A stretch of DNA of 36,460 nt from Sapientia aquatica. GTDB taxonomy: Bacteria; Pseudomonadota; Gammaproteobacteria; Burkholderiales; Burkholderiaceae_D. Where the stretch lies: positions 1 through 36,460 of the forward strand of contig NZ_SMYL01000017.1 in the NCBI RefSeq assembly GCF_004358105.1, written 5' to 3'. The notes below the pieces were generated by a model, which was given only the letters and a program-made list of their open reading frames with translations, made no database searches and was not told the DNA's origin. The translations under genes were made by a program, and so were the position numbers. Below, in pieces: positions 17,422-26,010 of the stretch (position 1 is its first letter; each line of letters opens with the position of its first letter).

Positions 17422-18069
17422 TTACTGCGCTTGCAGCGCACACCATGCGGCTACAAATTCACGCGCACGCTCGGTGACCTGGGCGAGCGACATGCCGGGC
17501 TTATACAGTGCGCCACCCAAGCCAAAGCCCGAGGCGCCGTTACGTTGATACTCGGCCATGCGCGACGGTGTTATTCCACCTACCGGAAATAACAGCAAGT
17601 CAGGTGGCAGCACCGCGCGCACTGCATTCAGTACTGCCGGCGTCACCAGTTCGGCCGGAAACAGTTTTACGGCGTGGGCTCCGGCAGCAATGGCACTGAA
17701 TATCTCCGCTGGCGTAGCGGCACCAGCCAGGCACAGCATTCCAGCTTGCCTGGCACAACGAATGACATCCGGATCGTTGTGGGGCATGACGATCAGGCTG
17801 CCGCCAGCCTGTGCAATCTGCTGTACCGAACTGCTGTGAAGAACCGTACCGGCACCGAGCACCGCATCGTTCGGCAGGCACTTCCTGATTCGGGCCAACG
17901 AGTTCAATGCATCCGGCGAATTGAGGGGTACTTCAATTATTCGGAATCCCTGCTCGTACAGGGTCAGCGCTACACCCTCGGCTTCATGAGGGTGTATGCC
18001 GCGCAGAATGGCAATGAGCGGCAGTCTGTCGCAGGCAAGTTTGAAATGTGAAAAATCGACTGAATTCAT
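17422..18069 (-). CDS. dgoA: 2-dehydro-3-deoxy-6-phosphogalactonate aldolase
   Basis: About 215 residues from ATG 18069, which overlaps the dgoK stop (ATGA); the open frame extends 60 bases further into dgoK. A class I KDPG/KDPGal aldolase barrel: general base Glu46 in IIEVPLNSP, phosphate-binding loops GAGTV and GGITP, and Schiff-base Lys135 in AVKLFPAE. It splits KDPGal into pyruvate and glyceraldehyde-3-phosphate, the last step of galactonate catabolism. The dgoK neighbour separates it from the Entner-Doudoroff Eda enzyme. Confidence 0.92.
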   Translation of the reverse strand: MNSVDFSHFKLACDRLPLIAILRGIHPHEAEGVALTLYEQGFRIIEVPLNSPDALNSLARIRKCLPNDAVLGAGTVLHSSSVQQIAQAGGSLIVMPHNDPDVIRCARQAGMLCLAGAATPAEIFSAIAAGAHAVKLFPAELVTPAVLNAVRAVLPPDLLLFPVGGITPSRMAEYQRNGASGFGLGGALYKPGMSLAQVTERAREFVAAWCALQAQ

Positions 18070-19061
18070 GATTGACCGGCCAGTGAAATTGACGTATTGA
18101 TCAGTCCGGCCTGTGTGGCCAGTTTCCACAAACCGTGCGGGGCCGTGTTATGCAATACCAGTGGTACCGGTGCCGCCAAACGTGTCAATGCCTGGCGATA
18201 CATCGCGCACAGTTCAGTTGCGCCGATCAGCACCAGCGGTGCTGCATCCAGACCGGCCTCACTTCGCCATGCCAGTCCGGCAAGCAGTTCATGACCTATC
18301 AGCAGGCCGGAAAGGTAGTCAGCCAGACTGTCGGCACTCATCGCCCCAGTCAACCCCAGTGTCCTGACGGAAAAAAGCTGGTGGCTCAGACCAGAATGAT
18401 GATGATCCCGCGCGGTATCAACACCTTTATCAAATGCCGCCATACTCAACCTGACCGGTTCCGGCTCTGCCGGGATCAGAAAACCCAACACCGAATGACG
18501 TGACAGTACCGCAAATAATTCACCTGTCATGTGCGTGGCGAAATCAAGGATTTGTGCATGCTGCACATTGACCCACTTTGAATGCGTTCCCGGCAGGATC
18601 AGGCAGGCCGCCGCGGCCAGTTCCGGATGCAGCTCGAGCGCACCGACAATCTGGGTTTCCTCGCCGCGCATGACATCTGGCGGCAAACCCGGTGTCTGCA
18701 CGATCAGGCCGGGACAAATCCATGGCGCCGTATCGTCAATCGGCATCAGACTCTGGGCCAGCTCGCCTGCATTACTCGGACAGGCGACATAAGGTGCGGT
18801 GCGCCAGCCATGTTGTGAACCAACCATGCCAGAGGCAAGCAATGGCAAACTGCGCCCTCTGTGATCACGATAGTCAAGCCAGTCACCAGCGAGTTCACGC
18901 AACACTCTGGCATAGGCATCACTACCCCTTAGCTGCAAGGCGCCCTGCTGCGATGAGCGGGTCTGTAGCACGCTGCCCTGTGCGCCTATCAGAAACACGC
19001 GCAATCCAGTGCTGCCCCAGTCAATGCCGATCAACTGCGCTGCATCGTTGTGTTTTTTCAT
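18066..19061 (-). CDS. dgoK: 2-dehydro-3-deoxygalactonokinase
   Basis: About 331 residues. The start is placed at ATG 19061, two bases after the dgoD stop; ATG 19070, overlapping dgoD, is an alternative. A DgoK-family ASKHA-fold sugar kinase: phosphate-1 loop IGIDWGSTGLRVFL, then SGMVGSQHGW, PGLPPDVMRGEETQ, LILPGTHSKWV and HMTGELFAVL, all characteristic of the family. It phosphorylates 2-dehydro-3-deoxy-galactonate to KDPGal. It lies in a coupled dgoD-dgoK-dgoA cassette. Confidence 0.92.
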   Translation of the reverse strand: MKKHNDAAQLIGIDWGSTGLRVFLIGAQGSVLQTRSSQQGALQLRGSDAYARVLRELAGDWLDYRDHRGRSLPLLASGMVGSQHGWRTAPYVACPSNAGELAQSLMPIDDTAPWICPGLIVQTPGLPPDVMRGEETQIVGALELHPELAAAACLILPGTHSKWVNVQHAQILDFATHMTGELFAVLSRHSVLGFLIPAEPEPVRLSMAAFDKGVDTARDHHHSGLSHQLFSVRTLGLTGAMSADSLADYLSGLLIGHELLAGLAWRSEAGLDAAPLVLIGATELCAMYRQALTRLAAPVPLVLHNTAPHGLWKLATQAGLINTSISLAGQS

Positions 19062-19063
19062 GG

Positions 19064-20212
19064 TCACCATTCGGCCACACTGCCATCCTGGTGCCGCCAC
19101 AGCGGATTGCGCCAGTCAGGCGCGTTCCGGCTGGCCTCCTCTACCCGTTGCTCATCGATCACAACGCCAAGCCCGGGTTTGGGTAACGGCGCGATATAGC
19201 CACCGACAATAGTGAAGTCGTCGCGATTGACCACATAGTCGAGTAATTCAGCACCCTTGTTGTAATGAATTCCCATGCTTTGTTCCTGCAGCACCGCGTT
19301 GTGTGACACAAAATCGACCTGCAGGCAGGCGGCCAGCGCAACCGGTCCGAGCGGACAATGCGGTGCCAGTGCGACGTCGTGTGCCTCAGCCATGGAAGCG
19401 ATGCGAATACATTCGGAAATGCCGCCGGCATGCGACAGGTCGGGCTGCACGATGGCGATGCCCCCTTGCTGGAAAACGCGTTTGAAATCAAATCGTGAAT
19501 ACATGCGCTCACCGGCGGCAAGCGGAATAGAGGTGCTCTGGGCAAGTTGCGGGTAATATTCACACTGTTCGGCCAGCACCGGTTCTTCAACAAACAAGGG
19601 ACGGTACTGCTCCAGTTCGCGCAGCAGCACCTTTGCCATTGGCGCGGCGACCCGGCCATGGAAATCAATGCCGAATTCAATCTGATTGCCGAACGCACTG
19701 CGTATTTCCGCAATGCGTTCCACCGCAGCATCCACATCTTTCGCACTGGCGATCATGCCGAATTCTTCTGTGCCGTTCATCTTGAACGTATCGAATCCGG
19801 CTTCACGCAAACGACGAATGCCGGCGATCACATCAGCAGGTCGGTCACCGCCGACCCAGCTATAGGTTTTCATGCGATCACGGACCAGCCCGCCGAGCAA
19901 CTGATAGACCGGCACATTGTGCACTTTTCCCTTGATATCCCAGAGGGCCTGATCAACACCGGCAATGGCGCTCATGAGTATGGGGCCACCGCGATAAAAT
20001 CCACCACGGTACATGGCTTGCCAGAGATCATTGATGCGCGCCGGGTCCTGACCGATCAGGAAGGACGACAGTTCATGGACCGCAGCCTCCACTGTTTTGG
20101 CGCGGCCTTCGATGACGGGTTCGCCCCAGCCGGTAACGCCGGCATCCGTCTCGATTTTAAGAAGCATCCAGCGTGGCGGAATGCGGTAGGTAGTGAGCCT
20201 GGTTATTTTCAT
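19064..20212 (-). CDS. dgoD: D-galactonate dehydratase
   Basis: 382 residues from ATG 20212, the same length as E. coli DgoD and nearly gap-free against it from [15 protein letters not shown] to [16 protein letters not shown]. Enolase-superfamily enzyme: metal ligands Asp in FGIDFHGRV, Glu in [10 protein letters not shown] and Glu in [11 protein letters not shown], with general acid/base His in LAPHCPLGP. It dehydrates D-galactonate to 2-dehydro-3-deoxygalactonate. It is the first gene of the dgo-ara-GH2 transcript, and a LysR-type dyad lies about 100 bases upstream. Confidence 0.96.
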   Translation of the reverse strand: MKITRLTTYRIPPRWMLLKIETDAGVTGWGEPVIEGRAKTVEAAVHELSSFLIGQDPARINDLWQAMYRGGFYRGGPILMSAIAGVDQALWDIKGKVHNVPVYQLLGGLVRDRMKTYSWVGGDRPADVIAGIRRLREAGFDTFKMNGTEEFGMIASAKDVDAAVERIAEIRSAFGNQIEFGIDFHGRVAAPMAKVLLRELEQYRPLFVEEPVLAEQCEYYPQLAQSTSIPLAAGERMYSRFDFKRVFQQGGIAIVQPDLSHAGGISECIRIASMAEAHDVALAPHCPLGPVALAACLQVDFVSHNAVLQEQSMGIHYNKGAELLDYVVNRDDFTIVGGYIAPLPKPGLGVVIDEQRVEEASRNAPDWRNPLWRHQDGSVAEW

Positions 20213-20309
20213 CATATTCTCAAAAGATTGACCAACACGGAAATGAGGATCCAATGGGCAAATCTTAAACCGGGCTCACTTGCACGAAATATGAATAAGA
20301 AGCGATTAA

Positions 20310-20328
20310 CTATACAAAAACAGAATAC
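20310..20328. promoter_or_regulatory. LysR-type box (CTAT-N11-ATAC) upstream of dgoD
   Basis: CTAT (20310-20313), 11 bases, ATAC (20325-20328). It differs from the perfect dyad at 10270 in one core arm base and has the same 11-base spacing. It lies about 100 bases before the dgoD start, a suitable place for activation of the operon. Confidence 0.45.
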
Positions 20329-20346
20329 GCCAGAGTCTGAACAGAA

Positions 20347-21870
20347 TCAGGCGCCAGGCAGTTTTTGCGGAAAGGTTTTCAGCAGGTTGTATACCATCAT
20401 TCCAGACAGGAACAACAAGGGCAGACTGGCGACAAGTACCGCTGACATAGCGATCTTAATACCGCCATTGACCAGTATCAGTGCAATGGGCAGCAACCCA
20501 AGTGCAACCGCCCAGAACACACGATTCCACCGACTGGGATCTTCACCGACACTGAGCTCCACCGATGTGCAGGCCGCCAGTGCGTAGGCTTTGGAATTGT
20601 AGGTGGCAGCGATAAAGATGATGGCAATCAGTGCAAATACGCCGCGCATCACATTACCGAATGGCAGCGATCCCATTACTGCCGAAATAGCCTGCCCGGT
20701 GCTGGCATCATGAACAATCTGACGCACCGGTACCAGGTGATGCATATCGACGTAATAGGCATAGTTACCCAGAATAATATAAAAAATCCAGGCGCCCAGA
20801 CTGCCAAACACTGCCATGCCAAGAATCAGATCGCGCAAGGTACGGCCTCGGGAAATTCGGGTGACAAAAATGCCGACTATCGGGCCATAGGCGATCCACC
20901 ACGCCCAATAAAAAATCGTCCAGTTTTCGACGAAACCGCTGCGCTTGACCGCATCGGTGTAGGTCAGCATGCGCAAGGAATTTTGCAGCATGAAACCCAG
21001 ACTTTCCGTGCCTTGTCGCAAAATGAATTTGGTTGGTCCAGTCAACAGGATAAACATCAAAAACACAAACGCGAGGCCAACATTGAATGACGCCAGTTTT
21101 GAAATACCTTTGGAAAGACCGGAATAGGCAGCAATGGAAAGCAGACCGATGCAGGTGCACACCACCGCGATATCCATGGTGAGCGATCTGGTGGCGCCAA
21201 CCGAGTCCGCAATCGATGCAGATATCATCGGAATGGACAAACCAATTGACGTGCCAGCGCCTGCCAGCAGAGAAATCACGAACAGGCTGTCAATAATTCT
21301 GGCCAGCAGTTTTGCACGGCCAGGATGTGAAATCAGGCCGTGACATCCGGTACTCAGACGCAAACTGCTCGCGCCGCGCACATAGTATTGATAAGAGATC
21401 GCCACAGTAGGAAGCGCATAAATGGCCCAGGCCAGCGGGCCCCAGTGGAACATGCCATAGCTGACGGCAAGCAGGCGGCCTTCTTCACTTCCTGGCACGG
21501 CATCCATGGGCGGATGCTCTATATAATGCGACCATTCGATCGTCGCCCAGTAAATCAGTCCTGCACCAACCCCGGCACAAAACAGCATGGAGATCCAGGC
21601 ATAGTTGCCAAATTCCGGCTTCTGACTATCACTTCCAAGGCGAATGCTTCCATGCCGGCCAAATGCCACCCAGGACAGAAACAGCAGAGCACCAATGACG
21701 CCCCACTGGTACAGTAGTCCCAGATTTTCGGTGATCCAATCGTACATACCTGCGATCTGTTGCCCGGCCATTTCCGGCCACACCAGAATCGGCACGGACA
21801 CGGCAAGCAAAATCAACGCGGCCGGAATAAATATGGCAGTATCGATCGATCGTTTAAAATTATTTTCCAT
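20347..21870 (-). CDS. BCCT-family transporter
   Basis: A 507-residue inner-membrane transporter with about 12 hydrophobic segments and the betaine/choline/carnitine family signature, including the Trp-rich stretch ENWTIFYWAWWIAYGP followed by GIFVTRISRGRTLRDLILG. BCCT proteins carry quaternary or tertiary ammonium compounds, or sulfonium analogues, by ion- or proton-coupling or antiport. It is the last gene of the four-gene minus-strand unit starting at 24418, 28 bases after the oxidoreductase. It has no obvious link to the galactose genes. The cargo is unknown. Confidence 0.9.
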   Translation of the reverse strand: MENNFKRSIDTAIFIPAALILLAVSVPILVWPEMAGQQIAGMYDWITENLGLLYQWGVIGALLFLSWVAFGRHGSIRLGSDSQKPEFGNYAWISMLFCAGVGAGLIYWATIEWSHYIEHPPMDAVPGSEEGRLLAVSYGMFHWGPLAWAIYALPTVAISYQYYVRGASSLRLSTGCHGLISHPGRAKLLARIIDSLFVISLLAGAGTSIGLSIPMISASIADSVGATRSLTMDIAVVCTCIGLLSIAAYSGLSKGISKLASFNVGLAFVFLMFILLTGPTKFILRQGTESLGFMLQNSLRMLTYTDAVKRSGFVENWTIFYWAWWIAYGPIVGIFVTRISRGRTLRDLILGMAVFGSLGAWIFYIILGNYAYYVDMHHLVPVRQIVHDASTGQAISAVMGSLPFGNVMRGVFALIAIIFIAATYNSKAYALAACTSVELSVGEDPSRWNRVFWAVALGLLPIALILVNGGIKIAMSAVLVASLPLLFLSGMMVYNLLKTFPQKLPGA

Positions 21871-21898
21871 TGAATATTTTGCAATCCGGGACCGTTAA

Positions 21899-22882
21899 CT
21901 AGTTAATTTCGACAACCACACAGCCGTTAAGGCCGCCTTTTTCAATCGCATTATTCGATTCAGCAAAATGTTCTAGAGGATATCGCTGTGCAATTCTGTG
22001 TGTCAACAGACCATGCGCCAGTGCGTCTCCAATATCGTTGATAGCATGTTCTTTGGCTGACTCCGGCATGGCGTAAACAATCACCATTCTGAGTGTCATA
22101 TCCATAAACATCATTTTCCGGAACGGCAGGGCCGGTTCTGCGGCTGACGATGAGTAAGTGGCAACCGTGCCGCCAATACGAATCACTTCCAGTACGGAGG
22201 ACAGGTTGGCACCAAAATCAACATCGATGACACGATCTACCTTACGACCGTCAGTCACCGCCAGCAACGCCTTGTGCCATTCTGGTTCACGGTGACTGAT
22301 CACATAATCCGCTCCGGCGGCCAGGCAATCGTTTCGGGTCGCATCATTACTGGCCGTGGCAATGACCATAGCGCCAGCCAGTTTCGCCCATTGAATGGCG
22401 TAATAGCCGACACGTCCGGCACCCCCGGTTACAAGAACCAATTGCCCCTGGACAGGTCCGTCCGCATGAACACAGCGGTGTGCTGTCATGGCGGGAATTC
22501 CCATGCAGGCGCCAACCGAAAAATCCACATTCCCAGGAAGAGGTGCTGCGCGCTTTCCATCAATGGCCACGTATTCTGCTGCCGTTCCAAAACGTCGACC
22601 GTATTGAGCCTGATATACCCAGACACGCTCACCTATTCGGGAATGCATCACTCCTGGACCAACCGCTTCAATCACACCGGCACCGTCACTGTTGGGAATG
22701 ATCATGCCGCCAGCGAGCAGGTCGGGGAAGGCGCCTGCGCGCTTTTTGGTATCAGAAGGATTAGTTCCTGAGGCATAGAGGCGTACCAACACCTCGCCGT
22801 GCCCAACTGAAGGCCTATCAATCTCGCCCATGCGAATTACGTCGTTAGCCGAACCGAATCGTTCGAACCAGGCTGCTTTCAT
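21899..22882 (-). CDS. MDR-family NADPH:quinone oxidoreductase
   Basis: A 327-residue zinc-independent medium-chain dehydrogenase. It begins MKAAWFERFGSANDVI, has the GroES-like domain (ASGTNPSDTKKRAG), the nucleotide-binding loop VTGGAGRVGYYAIQW and a C-terminal barrel closing strand. It lacks the structural-zinc cysteine cluster of alcohol dehydrogenases. It probably reduces a quinone, enone or enal with NADPH. A strong AGGGAG ribosome site precedes it, 24 bases after the racemase-like gene. The substrate is unknown. Confidence 0.85.
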   Translation of the reverse strand: MKAAWFERFGSANDVIRMGEIDRPSVGHGEVLVRLYASGTNPSDTKKRAGAFPDLLAGGMIIPNSDGAGVIEAVGPGVMHSRIGERVWVYQAQYGRRFGTAAEYVAIDGKRAAPLPGNVDFSVGACMGIPAMTAHRCVHADGPVQGQLVLVTGGAGRVGYYAIQWAKLAGAMVIATASNDATRNDCLAAGADYVISHREPEWHKALLAVTDGRKVDRVIDVDFGANLSSVLEVIRIGGTVATYSSSAAEPALPFRKMMFMDMTLRMVIVYAMPESAKEHAINDIGDALAHGLLTHRIAQRYPLEHFAESNNAIEKGGLNGCVVVEIN

Positions 22883-22906
22883 TTTTTTCTCCCTTTAGAA
22901 TGTTTT

Positions 22907-23641
22907 TTACAGGCGCGGAGTTAATCCGGTAGCCACCGCAAACGCGTGATACAACGCATAGTCCGCAGAAATAACCGGCTTGCCAATTTTTTGCTGTGCA
23001 TCGCGAATCCAGCTCAGTGTTCTTGCGCCGGCACCAGTGACAATAATGGCCTCGGCTTGCGGGGCCGCTTCAGCAGTCCGGTAAACGCTGCTACTGATTT
23101 CGGCTGCACTGAAATTCCATTGCCTGGCGTCGATTTCGGCCTGGCTTTTGAAACTTCCCTGGTCAAGCATACTTTGCATGGTGATGATTTCAAATTCGTT
23201 ATGCGTAAAAAACTGGCGATATTCGGCTTTCCATTCCTCGTTATAGTACGGACACGCAATGGCGATTTTTCGCGCCTGATTTGATGCCAGAAGATCCAGT
23301 ACCGCGACACCATTCAGAATGACTTTGACGCCACAGGCCTGAGTGAGTCTGGCACTGAATTCACGCACGCCCTGCATCGTCTGCCCGATCTGATAGGTAA
23401 AGGCGGGGCCAACCTGGAGGATGAGTTCACTGCCAGCTGCGGCGAGCAGTTTCGCCGCAGCGGTGATACCTGCCTCAGAGCGACGCACCATGGGAAAGCT
23501 GTAATCGAAATCAATCGGCCCCATAATGGTTTGGGCAATTCTGACCTCTTCAGGATGACGAACGCGAATTTCATCACCGGTAGGCTCCATCCAGCACGGT
23601 GCAGCGAGAATGCCGAGATTAATGGGTTTGCTTTGCTTCAT
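22907..23641 (-). CDS. Asp/Glu racemase-superfamily protein (maleate isomerase/AMDase-like) lacking both cysteines
   Basis: A 244-residue protein that aligns end to end with arylmalonate decarboxylase and maleate cis-trans isomerase proteins (GILAAP start; VILNGVAVLDLL; IAIACPYYNEEW; GKPVISADYALYHA). These enzymes use one or two catalytic cysteines. Here the first site reads LQVGPAFTYQ and the second IIVTGAGARTL where SCGG is usual, so Gly replaces the key Cys. I confirmed this in the nucleotide sequence near 23020-23050. It may catalyse a different reaction or be a binding protein. An AGGGG ribosome site precedes the ATG; the upstream SDR stop is 9 bases away. Confidence 0.75.
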   Translation of the reverse strand: MKQSKPINLGILAAPCWMEPTGDEIRVRHPEEVRIAQTIMGPIDFDYSFPMVRRSEAGITAAAKLLAAAGSELILQVGPAFTYQIGQTMQGVREFSARLTQACGVKVILNGVAVLDLLASNQARKIAIACPYYNEEWKAEYRQFFTHNEFEIITMQSMLDQGSFKSQAEIDARQWNFSAAEISSSVYRTAEAAPQAEAIIVTGAGARTLSWIRDAQQKIGKPVISADYALYHAFAVATGLTPRL

Positions 23642-23650
23642 GGATATCCC

Positions 23651-24418
23651 CTAGGCCAATAAGCCGCCATCGACAATGATCGTCTGGCCAGTGATATAAC
23701 CGCCGGAAGCGCACAGAAACAAAATCACCTCGGCAAAATCACCAGGTTCGCCAACTCGCCCTAACGGCAAGGCTTTCGCCGCAGCGGCGGCTTCTTCCGG
23801 CGCCCAACTACAGTCCCAGTTGGTTCCGGTCACCCAGCCCGGAGCGATGGCGTTGACGCGAATTTCCGGTCCGAGCCCCTTGGCCAGTTCGCGCGTCATC
23901 AGCACCAACCCGGCCTTGGTCGTTGCGTAAGCTGTACTGCTGCCACCGCCACCGAACGCGGCGGTAGAGGCCACATTAACTACTGCGCCACCAGAGAGCT
24001 TCAGATATTTTTTTGCGGCACGAATGCATCGATAAGGTCCAAGCAAATTCACGTCAAGCAGCTTGTCCCAGAATACCTCGCCCTGTATGTCCATATCGGC
24101 AGGTGGAATGCTCAACCGGGTTCCTGGCGTTGCCGCATTATTGATCAGATAGTCGAGCCCACCGATTGCATTGACTGCAGCATTCATCATGCGGATAACG
24201 TCATCGGGATCACCAACGTTGCCCGGAGCGGCAATGACCTTCAGTCCCTGGGATGTTAGCTTTTGCACTGCAGGTTCAAGCGCCGGATTGGTAGCCAGGT
24301 CATTCAATGCAACCGTTGCGCCGCAACGCGCCAGCATCTCAGCGGTTGCATATCCAATTCCGGACGCCGCACCGGTCACCAATGCCCTTCTACCGGCTAG
24401 ATTGGCCGTCATGTTCAT
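23651..24418 (-). CDS. SDR-family oxidoreductase
   Basis: About 255 residues from ATG 24418, selected for the AGGAG 8 bases upstream; the open frame extends 81 bases further without support. A classical SDR: TGAASGIGYATAEML cofactor loop, NNAATPG, active-site Ser in NVASTAAFGG, Tyr and Lys in YATTKAG, and C-terminal IVDGG. It probably oxidises or reduces a hydroxyl/keto group of the compound handled by this operon. It is the first gene of SDR-racemase-like-MDR-BCCT. The substrate is unknown. Confidence 0.87.
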   Translation of the reverse strand: MNMTANLAGRRALVTGAASGIGYATAEMLARCGATVALNDLATNPALEPAVQKLTSQGLKVIAAPGNVGDPDDVIRMMNAAVNAIGGLDYLINNAATPGTRLSIPPADMDIQGEVFWDKLLDVNLLGPYRCIRAAKKYLKLSGGAVVNVASTAAFGGGGSSTAYATTKAGLVLMTRELAKGLGPEIRVNAIAPGWVTGTNWDCSWAPEEAAAAAKALPLGRVGEPGDFAEVILFLCASGGYITGQTIIVDGGLLA

Positions 24419-24541
24419 TTCTGTCTCCTGAGCTGATTTTGATTTGTAAATTCTGTTGACGAATGATGCCACGCGAACAGTTTTGGGTGAAACGATCAAT
24501 TCAAATCGACACCATTATGAACCACAATAGCCAGACCAATT

Positions 24542-24558
24542 CACACAGATACTGTGTG
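24542..24558. promoter_or_regulatory. Palindrome CACACAG-ATA-CTGTGTG, possible operator
   Basis: A perfect 7-bp inverted repeat with a 3-base centre. It sits 21 bases past the stop of the propeller-like gene and about 125 bases upstream of the SDR that heads the next minus-strand operon. No U-tract follows, so a repressor or activator site is more likely than a terminator. Confidence 0.4.
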
Positions 24559-24578
24559 CCTGTGAGCGGCAAGTCTTA

Positions 24579-25682
24579 CTAATAAGGCATGCGGATGACA
24601 CTGCCGGGAGAGGTATCAACGCCCCAGTAAACAAAGCGATTGGTGGTGTCGATAAACTGGGTATAAATCCCCTGACTGGTATCACCTCTGGCAAACGGGC
24701 TGCACGCCATCGAGATAGTTCCGGTTTCCCTGAACGTCGTCAGATCGACGGTGGAGACATTGCAGCTATTGTTGGAACTGCCAAAGAACGCAAGGTTATG
24801 AATCAGATCAATGACTCCACCTGAGATTACCGGCGAAGTCAGCGCTGTGGACGCAACGATTGACAGACTGCCCAGATCAATTTTGTACAACGTTGTCGCA
24901 GTGCCGTATGACGTGACATAGGCAATGTTGTTGCCGGTATCGATTAAGCCCCAATCAATATAGGTCGTCGGGATACTCAGACTGGATACGCGCGCTCCGG
25001 TTACCAGGTTGATGCTGACCAGACGACTGGTGCCGCTTTTGGTTGTACCGGTCACGATGCCGGCGTACAACATCTGACGACCGGGATCAATCATCAGGAA
25101 GTTAACGACCGCCTCTCCCGCAAGTAAAGGAATGGAGGACACAAAGGCAGACTTAGACGTATCAATTTTAATGATCTGCCCTTTGACGGTGGCCTTGCCG
25201 GCATTGCTTCCAAAATACGCCATCTGGGTAGTCGGATCATAGGCTTCGCTATACGTGCCTGGGAAATTCAATGACGCGTTTAAGGTCAGCGTACCGGTCT
25301 GAGTAAAATTGGCCAGATTCACAAAAGCAAATTGATTTGAATAATATCCGCCGTAGACAGCTGTGTTTTTGCCGGGATTGTAGGCTACCGCATTCAAATA
25401 CGTCGGCCCGGTAACCGTCAAACTGGACGTGCTGGTCATGCGTGCCAGATCAACCTGAAAAATTTGATTGGGCGATGCCACCCAATCAGAAAAATACCCG
25501 GTATTTGACGTGGCATTAAACACCGAGGTCGATGAATAACTGGAACCCTTGGCCCATTGGACGCTCGGGTAAGTGACCGTGGCAGCTGCAGCCGAAAAAT
25601 GTGCAGCGCAGATCGCCCCTGCTGCTGCGACACCGATGACATATTTTTTAATGAGTGAATGAAATCGATTACTGGATTGCAT
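24579..25682 (-). CDS. Secreted beta-propeller-like repeat protein (hypothetical)
   Basis: A 367-residue protein with a Sec signal peptide (hydrophobic residues about 14-32, ending AAHFSAAAA). The mature part is built from repeated units of about 45 residues, such as IDTSKSAFVSSIPL, DPTTQMAYFGSN, DTGNNIAYVTSYG and DLGSLSIVAST. These alternate fluctuating-value strands with 'seen or stored' strands, as in YncE/YVTN-type beta-propellers. It has few Cys and no catalytic motif. It lies between the SDR operon and the TPR-sulfotransferase, with a good TCTCC-type (GGAGACAT) ribosome site. The role is unknown, possibly binding at the cell surface or in the periplasm. Confidence 0.7.
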   Translation of the reverse strand: MQSSNRFHSLIKKYVIGVAAAGAICAAHFSAAAATVTYPSVQWAKGSSYSSTSVFNATSNTGYFSDWVASPNQIFQVDLARMTSTSSLTVTGPTYLNAVAYNPGKNTAVYGGYYSNQFAFVNLANFTQTGTLTLNASLNFPGTYSEAYDPTTQMAYFGSNAGKATVKGQIIKIDTSKSAFVSSIPLLAGEAVVNFLMIDPGRQMLYAGIVTGTTKSGTSRLVSINLVTGARVSSLSIPTTYIDWGLIDTGNNIAYVTSYGTATTLYKIDLGSLSIVASTALTSPVISGGVIDLIHNLAFFGSSNNSCNVSTVDLTTFRETGTISMACSPFARGDTSQGIYTQFIDTTNRFVYWGVDTSPGSVIRMPY

Positions 25683-26010
25683 GATGTCTCCTTGTGTTTT
25701 ATTGAACAGAGCACATGGCCCCGATGAATGGACTGACTCACATCACGCGGATGCAAGTGCGATTCGTTCTGTCACTTCGGAAGTCTTTGCCAGTCGATCT
25801 TTTAGAACGGACTACTTTGTCTGATTGCAGTTGGCTGGCGGAAGTCATTATCGGGGATGTGATTTTCAAGTGCCAATGAAGTTGCCTGATTGGCGTCATC
25901 ACGAAATCACATGGTGCAGCGCAAGGTTAAAAACTGGTCGTGCTCATCCCATGGCAACACCAGAAAAGTCAGGGGATCAAACCGATGGAATGCTGCACTG
26001 CGTGGCGGAT
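25683..26010. other. Gap between propeller and TPR-sulfotransferase genes
   Basis: 328 bases hold the upstream region of the propeller-like gene. I see its ribosome site next to 25682 but no convincing sigma-70 promoter, hairpin or ORF with recognisable product. Confidence 0.5.

Noticed and set aside
19547-20587. Plus-strand open frame of 346 codons
   Set aside because: It runs antisense through dgoD, the intergenic gap and the end of the BCCT gene, with no recognisable features.
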